This document shows positions 1-7,281 of a stretch of DNA of 19,285 bases, in pieces. The translations under genes were made by a program, and so were the position numbers. The DNA comes from an uncultured Actinomycetes bacterium (lineage in GTDB: Bacteria; Actinomycetota; Thermoleophilia; Solirubrobacterales; Solirubrobacteraceae), in NCBI GenBank assembly GCA_937888775.1, contig CALAQT010000456.1, positions 1 through 19,285 of the forward strand. The letters are read 5' to 3'. A model generated the notes under the pieces. That model was not told the DNA's origin. It was given only the letters and a program-made list of their open reading frames with translations, and did no database searches. How positions within the stretch are numbered: the stretch's first letter is position 1; each line of letters opens with the position of its first letter.

Positions 1-6
1 CCCGGG

Positions 7-124
7 CCGGTGGTACGCGCCGCCCGGCCCGGCTCTTACGCGCGCTCGCCCGGGCTGGGTGAGCGCCGGCCGGCCGGGGTTTAGGCGCGCCCGCCCGAGC
101 CCGGTCTAAGCGCGATCGCCCGGG
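7..124. repeat. Four degenerate GC-rich repeat copies at and beyond the 3' end of the GDPD gene
   Basis: Four related segments lie at about 7-27, 29-53, 74-99 and 101-124. Read on the minus strand they follow the pattern CCCGGGCGA-N-CGCGC-N-TAA-N-ACCGG with substitutions. The copy at 101-124 encodes the C-terminal residues of the upstream phosphodiesterase, and the copy at 74-99 supplies its TAA stop at 81-83. Spacing is irregular (about 22, 45 and 27 bp). The unit is rich in CG-type self-complementarity. Bases 1-80 hold no gene that I can support. The copies are degenerate, so descent from one repeated element is an inference. Confidence 0.45.
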
Positions 125-977
125 CCGGCCGGTCGGAGATCACCGCTGTCACCCGATCGTCGCGCAGCAGGGCCCGCAGCGAGCGCGCGTCGTTGACCGT
201 CCAAACCCAGGTCGGCAGCTCGTGCTGTGCCGCCCAGGCCAGGATGCCGGCCCGGGTCAGGCTCGCGTGCGGGGCCAGAAAATCGACCTTGGCCGCGGCA
301 ACCCGGCGGGCCAGGTCTCGCTCGCGGCCACGCGCCTTGCCTTGGGCGTTGCCGGGCTCGCGGCCCTGCCCGTTTCCGCGCTCGCGGCCCTGCCCGTTTC
401 CGCGCTCGCGGCGACGCCCCTTGGCCTGAGTCTGGCCGGGGTAGGGCCGATCGGACGTCGGGGCCGACGCCAGGCGTGAGCGCACGACCTCGATCGTCTC
501 GCCGGCATGCAGCAGTAGTCCGGAGGTGATGTCGGGCACGGCGCGCCGGGCGGCGTCGAGCACGCCGTCGATGAACGAGGTGAGGACGTACTGATCGGGT
601 TCCAGCCGCCTGGCGATCTGCGCCATCGCCAGTTCGACGTAGCCATCCTCCTTGAGCTCGATGTCGACAGCGATGCGACCGGCCAGCCGCTCGAGCACCT
701 CCTCCAGCGTGTGCGGACGGTCGTCCCCCGACCGTGCTCGCAACTCGCCGTGCTCAGATGCGGCGACCGACCGACCGCCGATCCGCGCGTCGTGGACCAC
801 CACCAGTCGGCCATCGGACGTGCGCCGCACATCGATCTCGACCGCGTCGCAGCCGAGCGAGACCGCGTCCTCGAATGCTTGGAGGGAGTTCTGGGGGGCC
901 TCGCCCCAGGCGCCGCGATGCGCCACGACCCACGGCCTGTCTCCGCAGACGAGCGTCCCGCTGCTGCCCGCGTGCAT
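81..977 (-). CDS. Glycerophosphodiester phosphodiesterase family protein with repeat insertion
   Basis: Probably a cytoplasmic GDPD-family TIM-barrel enzyme of about 298 residues that hydrolyses glycerophosphodiesters to glycerol-3-phosphate and an alcohol. Near the N-terminus it shows WVVAHRGAW (catalytic His-Arg at about 20-21), PQNSLQAF, then AVEIDVRRTSDG with the metal-binding Glu/Asp, and VVVHD. The middle has DIELKE, and the C-terminus has the usual WTVND and VISDRPARA. The start is set at ATG 977, just before the first conserved block; an in-frame GTG at 989 is an alternative. The frame is open further upstream, but that part overlaps the divergent gene and looks non-coding. Between the middle and C-terminal blocks is a hydrophilic Arg/Gly/Asn/Gln repeat (RERGNGQG units) that is not part of the family core. 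It is divergent from the choline-sulfatase gene, 120 bp away. No signal peptide is seen. Confidence 0.85.
   Translation of the reverse strand: MHAGSSGTLVCGDRPWVVAHRGAWGEAPQNSLQAFEDAVSLGCDAVEIDVRRTSDGRLVVVHDARIGGRSVAASEHGELRARSGDDRPHTLEEVLERLAGRIAVDIELKEDGYVELAMAQIARRLEPDQYVLTSFIDGVLDAARRAVPDITSGLLLHAGETIEVVRSRLASAPTSDRPYPGQTQAKGRRRERGNGQGRERGNGQGREPGNAQGKARGRERDLARRVAAAKVDFLAPHASLTRAGILAWAAQHELPTWVWTVNDARSLRALLRDDRVTAVISDRPARAIALRPGSGGRA
339..410 (-). repeat. In-frame 24-bp tandem repeat (RERGNGQG x3) inside the GDPD gene
   Basis: Three 24-bp units occupy 339-362, 363-386 and 387-410. The last two are identical. The first is diverged and encodes REPGNAQG instead of RERGNGQG. Further RGRERD-type residues follow at 315-338, so the array may have had more copies. 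Because 24 is divisible by three, the reading frame is kept. The resulting charged, flexible loop falls between the barrel segments around VVRSRLAS and RRVAAAKVDFLAPH. Confidence 0.85.
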
Positions 978-1097
978 GGGCAATGACACTACCGGCCCCA
1001 GGGGCGGCACCGACCGGCGAGCGCGTCTATGCTCCCGCCGCCTGACGGCCGCGCCGCATCGCCGCGACGGCAGACCTCGATCGAAGGGTTTCTGAAC

Positions 1098-2648
1098 ATG
1101 GGTGCCGGCTCCCCGAACTGCATCTTGGTGTTGATGGCCGACCAGCTGGCCGCGCGCTGGCTGCCGATCCACGGGCACCGGCTGGTGCAGACGCCGCACC
1201 TGTCAGAGCTGGCGCGGACCGCAACGGTGTTCGAGCGTGCCTACAGCGCCTACCCGCTGTGCGCTCCGTCCTGGGCGGCGATGCTGACTGGTCGCTTGGC
1301 CTCGGCGGTCGGTGTTTACGACAACGCCGCGGAGCTGCCGGCCAGCGTGCCGACCGCCGTGCACGCGCTGCGCGATGCGGGCTACTACACGGCGGTCGCC
1401 GGCAAGATGCACTTCGTCGGCCCCGATCAGCTGCATGGTTTCGAGGAGCGGCTGACCACCGACATCTATCCGGCCGACGTCGACTGGACGCCGGATTGGA
1501 ACCGCTCCCTGGATCAGCTCCTGCCGTGGTACCACACGATGGAGAGCGTCCTCAATCCGGGCGTCTGCGCGGCGAGCATGCAGACCGACTACGACGAGGA
1601 GGTCGCCTTCCATGCGGTCCGCAAGCTCGTCGACATCGCGCGCCAACGGCCTCAGCAGCCGTTTTTGCTGTTCGTCTCATTTACCAACCCCCACGATCCG
1701 TGGGAGATCCCGGCCCGTCACTGGGATCGGTACCGAGCCGAGGAGATCGACGACCCCGTCGTGTCGGCGATGCCGCTGGATCAGGCCGATCCGCACAGCC
1801 GCCGCCTGCGGGCGATGTGCCGCGTCGACCAGGCAGGACTGTCAGCCGAGCAGATCCGCCGTGCCCGTCACGGCTACTACGCAGCCGTGAGTTACCTCGA
1901 CGAGCGCGTCGGCCAGGTGCTTGGCGCGCTGCGGATGACCGGCCTGGAGGATCGCACCACGGTGGTGTTCACGGCTGATCACGGGGAGATGCTCGGAGAG
2001 CGCGGGCTCTGGTACAAGATGTCCTTCCTGGAGCACTCCGCGCACGTGCCGCTGATCGTGCGCCGTCCCGGCGACGTGACCCAGCGGCGGGTCGCTGAGC
2101 CGGTGTCGCTGATCGATGTAGCCCCGACGCTGCTGGAGCTGGCCGACGTTCCAAACCTTCCCGACGCCGTGCAGGCGATGGACGGGACGAGCCTCGCGGC
2201 GGCGATCCTCTGCGGTCGCCCCGCGCCCGATCACCCGGTCCTGTCCGAGTACCACGCCGAGGGTGTGCAAGCCCCCTCGGCGATGATCGTCCGCGGCCGC
2301 CACAAGCTGATCGTGTCCGGCCAGGATCCGGAGATGCTCTTCGACCTGGACGCCGACCCGCGTGAGCTGCACGACCTCGCCGGCGATCCCGACCACCGGC
2401 CGACGATCTCGGCCCTCCGGGCCCAGCTGTCAGCGCGGCTCGATCTCGACCAGATCGATCGCCGGGTGCGAGCGAGCCAGCGCGAACGCCAGCTGGTTTC
2501 GCGCGCGCTGCGGCGCGGCCGTTACACATCGTGGGACTACCAACCCCACGTGGACGCCGCGATGCAATACGTGCGCAGTCGCGAGGACCTCTACGAACTG
2601 CAGCGCCAGGCACGCCTGGAAACGGGCGGCAGCGAACGCCGGGGTTAG
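1098..2648 (+). CDS. betC: Choline-sulfatase, sulfatase signature CAPSW instead of CxPxR
   Basis: Choline-sulfatase of the alkaline-phosphatase/arylsulfatase superfamily, 516 residues, normally releasing choline and sulfate from choline-O-sulfate in the cytoplasm. BetC hallmarks run along its length: LMADQL with metal-binding Asp15, KMHFVGPDQLHGFEERL with Lys103 and His105, TTDIYPAD, NPHDPW with His199, TADHGEMLGERGLWYKM with Asp294/His295, and a BetC-type C-terminus ending in YTSWDYQP and a long helix. The formylglycine cysteine is Cys55, but the signature reads C-A-P-S-W: codon 59 is TGG where sulfatases carry Arg. The start is ATG 1098, with GAAGGG about 9 nt upstream; the longer open frame from 1029 adds no conserved sequence. 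It faces the SDR gene tail to tail across 21 bp. No betA/betB or sulfatase-maturation gene is in the window. Family is sure; activity is uncertain because of Trp59. Confidence 0.9.
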   Translation: MGAGSPNCILVLMADQLAARWLPIHGHRLVQTPHLSELARTATVFERAYSAYPLCAPSWAAMLTGRLASAVGVYDNAAELPASVPTAVHALRDAGYYTAVAGKMHFVGPDQLHGFEERLTTDIYPADVDWTPDWNRSLDQLLPWYHTMESVLNPGVCAASMQTDYDEEVAFHAVRKLVDIARQRPQQPFLLFVSFTNPHDPWEIPARHWDRYRAEEIDDPVVSAMPLDQADPHSRRLRAMCRVDQAGLSAEQIRRARHGYYAAVSYLDERVGQVLGALRMTGLEDRTTVVFTADHGEMLGERGLWYKMSFLEHSAHVPLIVRRPGDVTQRRVAEPVSLIDVAPTLLELADVPNLPDAVQAMDGTSLAAAILCGRPAPDHPVLSEYHAEGVQAPSAMIVRGRHKLIVSGQDPEMLFDLDADPRELHDLAGDPDHRPTISALRAQLSARLDLDQIDRRVRASQRERQLVSRALRRGRYTSWDYQPHVDAAMQYVRSREDLYELQRQARLETGGSERRG

Positions 2649-2669
2649 GTCAGGATCGGGGAGCTGGGG

Positions 2670-3497
2670 CTAGGACGTCATGCCGGTGAACTGTCCCCCG
2701 GTGATGTTGAGCACCTGGCCTGAGACGTAATTGGCCCAGGGTGAGCAGAGGAAGAACACGCCGCCGGCGGCCTCCTGAGGGGTGCCGGGCCGTCCCAGCG
2801 GGATTAGCATCGACGCCATCCCGCGCAGCTGATCGGGGATGCCCAGCTGCACCTTTTCGCCGCCGATCTTGATTATGTTGGACTCCTCCCTGGAGGCGGT
2901 CAGACGGGTCTCGATGTAGCCGAAGGCAACGGCATTGACGTTGATCTTGAACTGACCCCACTCCTTGGCGAGAGTCTTGGTCAGCCCGACCACGGCCGAC
3001 TTGCCCGAGGAGTAGTTGGCCTGGCCGGCGTTGCCCATCGTGCCGGAGATCGAGGAAACGTTGACGATCTTGCGAAAAACCTCGACTCCAGCCTCGCGCT
3101 CCTGCTTGGCCGGTTCCCGCATGTGGGGGGCGACGGCGCGGCACATCCGAAACGGGACGATGGTGTGGATGTCAAGCATCCGCTGAAACCAGTCGTCGCT
3201 CATCTTGTGGATCGGCGCGTCGAGCGTGTAACCGGCGTTGTTGACGAGGATGTCGACCTTGCCCCACTCGTCGATCACCTTCTGGACGAGCTGGTCGCAG
3301 ACCCCCTCCTCGGTCAGATCTCCGGAGAACACGAGCGTGTCACCGCCGATCTCCCCGGCCGTCTGCTCGGCCACGTCAGCGTCAAGGTCGTTGATCAGCA
3401 GCTTCGCCCCCTGCTGCGAGAGCAGCTCGGCGGTCGCGCGCCCGATCCCGCGTGCCGAGCCGGTGACGATCGCCACCTTGCCGTCGAGGACTGTCAT
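2670..3497 (-). CDS. Short-chain dehydrogenase/reductase (FabG-like)
   Basis: Classical SDR, 275 residues, a cytoplasmic NAD(P)-dependent oxidoreductase with a Rossmann fold. Visible motifs are the cofactor loop TGSARGIG (12-19), NNAG (86-89), the catalytic Ser149 in NVSSISG and Tyr162-x3-Lys166 (YSSGK). The C-terminal half has VNAVAFGYIETR and a typical ending with LCSPWANYVSGQVLNITGG. The structural Asn usually found after LD (LDVN) is His111 in LDIHTIVPF; I believe a subset of SDRs shares this. A GGAGG box (complement of 3507-3511) sits 9 nt before ATG 3497, which fixes the start. The substrate cannot be told. A 3-oxoacyl or 3-hydroxyacyl thioester is plausible from the FabG resemblance and the fatty-acid genes nearby. 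Confidence 0.9.
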   Translation of the reverse strand: MTVLDGKVAIVTGSARGIGRATAELLSQQGAKLLINDLDADVAEQTAGEIGGDTLVFSGDLTEEGVCDQLVQKVIDEWGKVDILVNNAGYTLDAPIHKMSDDWFQRMLDIHTIVPFRMCRAVAPHMREPAKQEREAGVEVFRKIVNVSSISGTMGNAGQANYSSGKSAVVGLTKTLAKEWGQFKINVNAVAFGYIETRLTASREESNIIKIGGEKVQLGIPDQLRGMASMLIPLGRPGTPQEAAGGVFFLCSPWANYVSGQVLNITGGQFTGMTS

Positions 3498-3962
3498 CAG
3501 GTCTTGCCTCCAATGCTCGTGTAATGAGGGCCGCCGATCATGTCAGCCGACGGCCCATCCGGTCCCAAACAGACCGGCGGGAGTAGGCTGGGCCTGGCAA
3601 GGCTCGGCTGGCCGGTCTGCGATCGAGAGACCGATCAGGGTGCGCAACATCGATGAAGCTGATCTTTGAGGGCAGGCTTCCCGGCGCAAGCCGTCCGGGC
3701 TTGGAGCGGCGCGCGTGATTGGCGACACGAGCTCGTTCCTGATCGTGCTGCTGGTCGCGGCCCTGGCTCCCATCCTGGCCGGCGGAGCCACGCGCCCGGT
3801 GCCCGGGTCTCGCGCCGGCGTGAGGTGAACGTCTTACTCGGCGCATGCCCCCCGGCAATTCGAGGCTCAGCGGTGTAACGACGATCTCCATCGGAGCGAA
3901 CTGGCGCGACGCAGACTCAACTAGAGTCCCGCGCCGTGGCCCCTGGTCAGGACATCCCTGCG
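3498..3962. other. Gene-poor stretch: leader of the SDR gene, a hairpin and an antiporter-like micro-ORF
   Basis: This 465-bp stretch separates the minus-strand SDR from the plus-strand operon at 3963. It contains the SDR Shine-Dalgarno (3507-3511), a perfect 6-bp inverted repeat CCGGTC/GACCGG at 3559-3564 and 3572-3577 around a 7-nt loop, a third GCCGGTC copy further on, the 37-codon ORF at 3715-3828, and GACTC-aacta-GAGTC at 3914-3928 shortly before the operon start. The long minus-strand open frame crossing it (3538-4602) has no recognisable protein content and lies antisense to real genes, so I treat it as spurious. Confidence 0.6.
3715..3828 (+). pseudogene. Antiporter N-terminus-like fragment or tiny membrane protein (37 codons)
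   Basis: A GTG-started ORF of 37 codons with GGAG at 3703-3706, 8 nt before the start. The translation begins VIGDTSSFLIVLLVAALAPI, continues LAGGA and then drifts into Arg/Pro/Gly-rich sequence and a TGA. The first 25 residues form one hydrophobic helix and closely resemble the start of CPA-type Na+/H+ (Kef/NhaP-like) antiporters, where a segment like FLIVLLVAALAPILA precedes the first conserved helices. The rest of such a protein (350 or more residues) is absent. It is either the stump of a deleted antiporter gene whose ribosome site survives, or a real single-helix small protein. I favour a remnant. Confidence 0.45.
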
Positions 3963-4178
3963 ATGAACGCCCGCCAGTGGCTGGCCGCCTACGCCCAGCG
4001 GCTGGGCGTCGAGGCCCCCACCGAGGACGAGCTGGAGACGGTGCTCGGCCTCGCCGGCGTCGCCGCGCACTCCTCCGAGCGGATCGCGGCACCGGTCGCC
4101 TGCTGGCTGGCGGCCAAGGCCGGCGTCGGTCTGGACGAGGCGATGACGCTCGCACGCCAGGTGGCGGCGGATGAGTGA
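3963..4178 (+). CDS. Small DUF6457-like protein
   Basis: A 71-residue soluble helical protein starting MNARQWLAAYAQRLGV, with the central motif AAHSSERIAAPVACWLAAKAG. This pattern matches the actinobacterial DUF6457 family as I remember it; members occur alone or fused to MobA-type nucleotidyltransferases, and no biochemical role is known to me. ATG 3963 is chosen because family members start there, with AGGA 10 nt upstream. A GTG at 3936 would add nine residues. The 3' end overlaps the next gene by 8 nt (ATGAGTGA), so translation is probably coupled. It may be the first gene of the + strand run to 8591. Confidence 0.75.
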   Translation: MNARQWLAAYAQRLGVEAPTEDELETVLGLAGVAAHSSERIAAPVACWLAAKAGVGLDEAMTLARQVAADE

Positions 4179-5421
4179 CCGTGAATACGACGTCGTCCTG
4201 TTCGGGGCCACCGGTTTCACCGGCACGCTGACCGCCCAGTACCTGGCCCGCGCGGTGGGCGCACCCGGCGCGCCGGCGACCCGGTGGGCGATCGCCGGAC
4301 GCAATCGCGGCAAGCTGGAGGCGGTCCGCAGCGGGCTGGCCGAGATCGATCCGGGAGCGGCGCAGGTGGCCCTCCTGGAAGCCGACATCAACGATCCGGC
4401 GTCGATCCGGACGGTGGCAGAGTCGGCCAAGGTCGTGATCAGCACGGTTGGCCCCTACATCTTCTATGGCGAGCCGGTGGTGGCCGCCTGCGCCGCGGCG
4501 GGTACCGACTACGTCGACCTGACGGGCGAGCCGGAGTTCGTGGACCGGATGTGGCTCGGCTATCACGATCAGGCGCAGCGCAGCGGCGCGCGATTGATCC
4601 ACTCCTGCGGCTTTGACTCGATCCCCTACGACCTCGGCGCGCTATTCACCGTCGGCCAGCTTCCCGAGGGGGTACCGATCAGGCTCGCCGGTTACGTGCA
4701 GGCCGGTGCAACCTTCTCCGGCGGGACCTATCACTCGGCGATCAACATCATGGGCCGTCTGCGCCAGGGCGCGATCGTCGCCCGCCAGCGCAAGCAGCGA
4801 GAGGCCGGCCCCTCCGGACGCCGGGTGAGGGGAATCCCTGGCAAGCCGCATCGCTCCGCGGTGGCCGGCGGCTGGGTGCTCCCGTTCCCCACGATCGATC
4901 CCCAGACCGTGCTGCGCTCCGCGCGGGCGCTCGATCGCTACGGACCGGATTTCAGCTACAGCCACTACCTGGTTGCCAAGCAGTTCCCGGTGCTGGCCGG
5001 GCTGATGGGCGGCGCCGGCGCCGTGATCGCGCTGGCCCAGCTCCCGCCGACCCGGAAGCTGCTGCTCAAGCTCAAGGACCCCGGCGAGGGGCCGACGGCC
5101 CAGCAGCGTGAGAAGAGCTGGTTCAAGGTGAAGTTCGCCGCGCGGGCTGGCGACCCGCTCGGCATCCAGCCTCGCCCTTCCGGGTCGCGCCCGCGTCATC
5201 CGGCTGCTGGCGACCCGCTCGGCGAGCGGGTCGTGACACAGGTCAGCGGCGGCGACCCCGGTTACGGCGAGACGTCGAAGATGCTGGCCGAATCTGCGCT
5301 GTGTCTGGCCCACGACGATCTGCCGCAGCGGGCCGGCCAGCTCACGCCGGCGGTGGCGATGGGGCAGGTCCTGATCGACCGGCTGATCCGCGCGGGGATC
5401 CGGTTCGACGTGCTCGAATAG
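4171..5421 (+). CDS. Saccharopine dehydrogenase / trans-acting enoyl reductase-like protein
   Basis: A 416-residue NAD(P)-binding protein of the saccharopine-dehydrogenase-like superfamily. It is close in pattern to mycobacterial trans-acting enoyl reductases (Rv2449c/Rv2953 type), which reduce enoyl intermediates in lipid biosynthesis. The nucleotide-binding start is VVLFGATGFTG (8-18), followed by WAIAGRN, STVGPY, YVDLTGEPEFV and HSCGFDSIPYDLG, all typical of the family. The C-terminus has VSGGDPGYGETSKMLAESALCLA. Between residues about 326 and 345 is a 20-residue insert (GDPLG...AAGDPLG) bounded by an 18-bp direct repeat, not expected in the family. ATG 4171 overlaps the preceding gene by 8 nt; the catalase-like gene starts 9 nt after the stop. 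The true substrate is unknown. Confidence 0.85.
   Translation: MSDREYDVVLFGATGFTGTLTAQYLARAVGAPGAPATRWAIAGRNRGKLEAVRSGLAEIDPGAAQVALLEADINDPASIRTVAESAKVVISTVGPYIFYGEPVVAACAAAGTDYVDLTGEPEFVDRMWLGYHDQAQRSGARLIHSCGFDSIPYDLGALFTVGQLPEGVPIRLAGYVQAGATFSGGTYHSAINIMGRLRQGAIVARQRKQREAGPSGRRVRGIPGKPHRSAVAGGWVLPFPTIDPQTVLRSARALDRYGPDFSYSHYLVAKQFPVLAGLMGGAGAVIALAQLPPTRKLLLKLKDPGEGPTAQQREKSWFKVKFAARAGDPLGIQPRPSGSRPRHPAAGDPLGERVVTQVSGGDPGYGETSKMLAESALCLAHDDLPQRAGQLTPAVAMGQVLIDRLIRAGIRFDVLE
5146..5223 (+). repeat. 18-bp direct repeat bounding a 60-bp in-frame insertion, with adjoining hairpin
   Basis: GCTGGCGACCCGCTCGGC occurs at 5146-5163 and exactly again at 5206-5223, so the period is 60 bp (20 codons). 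The second copy runs directly into GAGCGGGTC at 5224-5232, giving a perfect 9-bp stem (GACCCGCTC 5212-5220) with a 3-nt loop. The sequence between the copies is not repeated. This looks like a small insertion or slippage event that kept the frame. Confidence 0.85.
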
Positions 5422-5430
5422 GGTTCGCGC

Positions 5431-6339
5431 GTGGCGCTCACCCCCGCCCAGGCGATAGACGCCATTAACGGCGTGTTCGGCCGTCACGCCGGACGGCGTG
5501 CGTTGCACGCCAAGGGGAGCCTGTGCCGGGGCAGCTTCACCGCCACCCCGGCCGCCGCGCAGCTGACGACCGCCCCCCAGATGCAGGGCGCGGCAATTCC
5601 GGCCACGGTGAGATTCTCAAACGGCGGCGGCGATCCCGGCCATCCGGATTGGGCGCCCGATCCCCGCGGCCTGGCGGTCAAGCTCTACCTCACCGACGGG
5701 TCGCGCACCGACATCGTCGCGGTCTCCTCGCCGCGCTTTCCCGTGCGCACGCCGGACGCATTCATCGAGCTCGTAGTGGCACAGGGGGCGGGCCCGGCAT
5801 CCGTCTGGAAGCTGCCACGGTTCTTCGCCCGCCATCCTGAAGCGTTGCGAGCGCTGCCGGTACTGGCGCCGACGCTGGCCGCGCCTGCCAGCTACGCCAC
5901 GATTCCCTACTACGGGATCCACGCGTTCAAATGGATCGACGCCGAGGGCATGGGCCGCTACGTGCGCTACCAGCTGCGGCCCGAGGTCACCCAGCGCAAG
6001 CCGGCGCCGTGGCAGGCACGGCGCCTGGGAGCCGACTACCTCCAGCCCGAGCTGGTGGCCCGCCTGCAGCGCGGTCCGGTTCGCTTCACGCTCCAGCTCC
6101 AGCTCGCCGGCACGGGCGACCCCACCGATGACCCCAGTGCAGCCTGGCCGAGACAACGTAAGCTGGTGACAGCGGGCACGTTGACGATCACCGAGCTGGA
6201 GACCGAACGTGAGACCGGCGACGACGTGCTCGTGTTCGATCCGACCCAGATCACGCCCGGGATCGAGCTGTCCGAGGACCCGGTGCTCCAGTTCCGCCGG
6301 GCCGCCTACTCCGAGTCGGTCGCGCGCAGGATGGCCTGA
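5431..6339 (+). CDS. Catalase-related peroxidase (small, SrpA/mini-catalase type)
   Basis: A 302-residue haem protein of the catalase superfamily, much shorter than true catalases (about 480 or more residues) and typical of catalase-related peroxidases that reduce H2O2 or organic peroxides. It has the distal His26 in LHAKGS, followed by RGSF, then VRFSNGGGDPG and DPRGLAVKLY, which match the catalase core. The C-terminus has FRRAAYSESVARR with the probable proximal haem ligand Tyr293. Where typical catalases have an NNTPIFF segment carrying the catalytic Asn, this protein has VAVSSPRFPVRTPDAF, so ordinary catalase turnover is doubtful. The start is GTG 5431, 9 nt after the preceding stop, with no clear ribosome site. 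The SDR begins 3 nt after its stop. No signal peptide is visible, so it is likely cytoplasmic. Confidence 0.85.
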   Translation: MALTPAQAIDAINGVFGRHAGRRALHAKGSLCRGSFTATPAAAQLTTAPQMQGAAIPATVRFSNGGGDPGHPDWAPDPRGLAVKLYLTDGSRTDIVAVSSPRFPVRTPDAFIELVVAQGAGPASVWKLPRFFARHPEALRALPVLAPTLAAPASYATIPYYGIHAFKWIDAEGMGRYVRYQLRPEVTQRKPAPWQARRLGADYLQPELVARLQRGPVRFTLQLQLAGTGDPTDDPSAAWPRQRKLVTAGTLTITELETERETGDDVLVFDPTQITPGIELSEDPVLQFRRAAYSESVARRMA

Positions 6340-6342
6340 ACG

Positions 6343-7281
6343 ATGGTGACCAAGTGGACAGCGGCGGACATCCCTGACCAGAGTGGCCGCCTGGCGGTGG
6401 TCACCGGCGCCAACATCGGGCTGGGCCTGGTCACCGCGCGTGAGCTGGCGCGCGCCGGTGCGACCGTCGTGCTCGGCTGCCGCAGCCAGATCAAGGGCGA
6501 GCGGGCGCTGGCAGCGATCCGCCAGGCCGCTCCGGGCGCCAAGGTCTCGCTGGAGTCGCTGGACCTGGCCGCGCTGTCCTCGGTGCGCGAGTTCGCCGCC
6601 CGCGTGGGTGCCGCACACCCGCGCCTGGACCTGCTGATCAACAATGCCGGGCTGATGGCGCCGCCCCGCGGGACCACCGCGGACGGCTTCGAGACCCAGT
6701 TCGGCACCAATCATCTGGGCCACTTCGCGCTCACCGGGCTGGTGCTGGGCCCGCTGCTGGCGGCGCCGGCGCCCCGGGTGGTGACGGTCTCCAGCGGACT
6801 TCACCGGATGGGATCGTTGAAGTGGGGTGACCTGCAGGGCGAGCGCCGCTACAACCGCTGGCTGGCCTACGGGCAGTCCAAGCTAGCCAACCTGCTGTTC
6901 TGCTTCGAGCTGCAACGGCGGGCCACCGCGGCGGGCAGCCCCCTGAAGAGCGTGGCCGCGCACCCGGGATACGCCGACACCAACCTCCAGTACGCCCGGG
7001 GGGTCAAGTCCTACCAGCGGCCGCTGGTGTTCATCAATAGCAAGCTGATCGCCCAGAGCGCCGAGATGGGGACTTTGCCGACCCTGTACGCGGCTACCGT
7101 GCCCGAGCTTCCCGGCGGGACGTTCGTTGGTCCCGACGGGTTTATGGAGGGCCGCGGCTATCCGCGGGTCGTGACCGCGGCCGGCAAGGCCTATGACGAG
7201 GACGCCTGGCGGCGGTTGTGGGACATCTCCGAGGAGCTGACCGGAGTGCATTACGAATTCGCGGCCCTGGCAGTGAGTTGA
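6343..7281 (+). CDS. SDR family oxidoreductase, retinol-dehydrogenase-like
   Basis: A 312-residue SDR of the group annotated as retinol dehydrogenase or protochlorophyllide-reductase-like oxidoreductases in actinobacteria. Motifs are TGANIGLG (21-28), GCRSQIKGERAL for NADP binding, NNAGLMAPP (100-108), FGTNHLGHFAL with the structural Asn123, VTVSSGLH (Ser150/151) and Tyr176-x3-Lys180 (YGQSK). It also has AHPGYADTNLQ and a C-terminal VTAAGKAYDEDAWRRLWDISEELTG block, which is usual for this subgroup. ATG 6343 follows the mini-catalase stop by 3 nt. Its stop at 7279-7281 overlaps the likely TTG start of the decarboxylase. The substrate is not readable from sequence. Confidence 0.9.
   Translation: MVTKWTAADIPDQSGRLAVVTGANIGLGLVTARELARAGATVVLGCRSQIKGERALAAIRQAAPGAKVSLESLDLAALSSVREFAARVGAAHPRLDLLINNAGLMAPPRGTTADGFETQFGTNHLGHFALTGLVLGPLLAAPAPRVVTVSSGLHRMGSLKWGDLQGERRYNRWLAYGQSKLANLLFCFELQRRATAAGSPLKSVAAHPGYADTNLQYARGVKSYQRPLVFINSKLIAQSAEMGTLPTLYAATVPELPGGTFVGPDGFMEGRGYPRVVTAAGKAYDEDAWRRLWDISEELTGVHYEFAALAVS

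Noticed and set aside
3538..4602. Long minus-strand open frame (354 codons)
   Set aside because: No domain or composition of a real protein; it runs antisense through two recognised genes and starts inside one.
5617..6804. 395-codon minus-strand frame
   Set aside because: Antisense to the mini-catalase and SDR, with no family resemblance.
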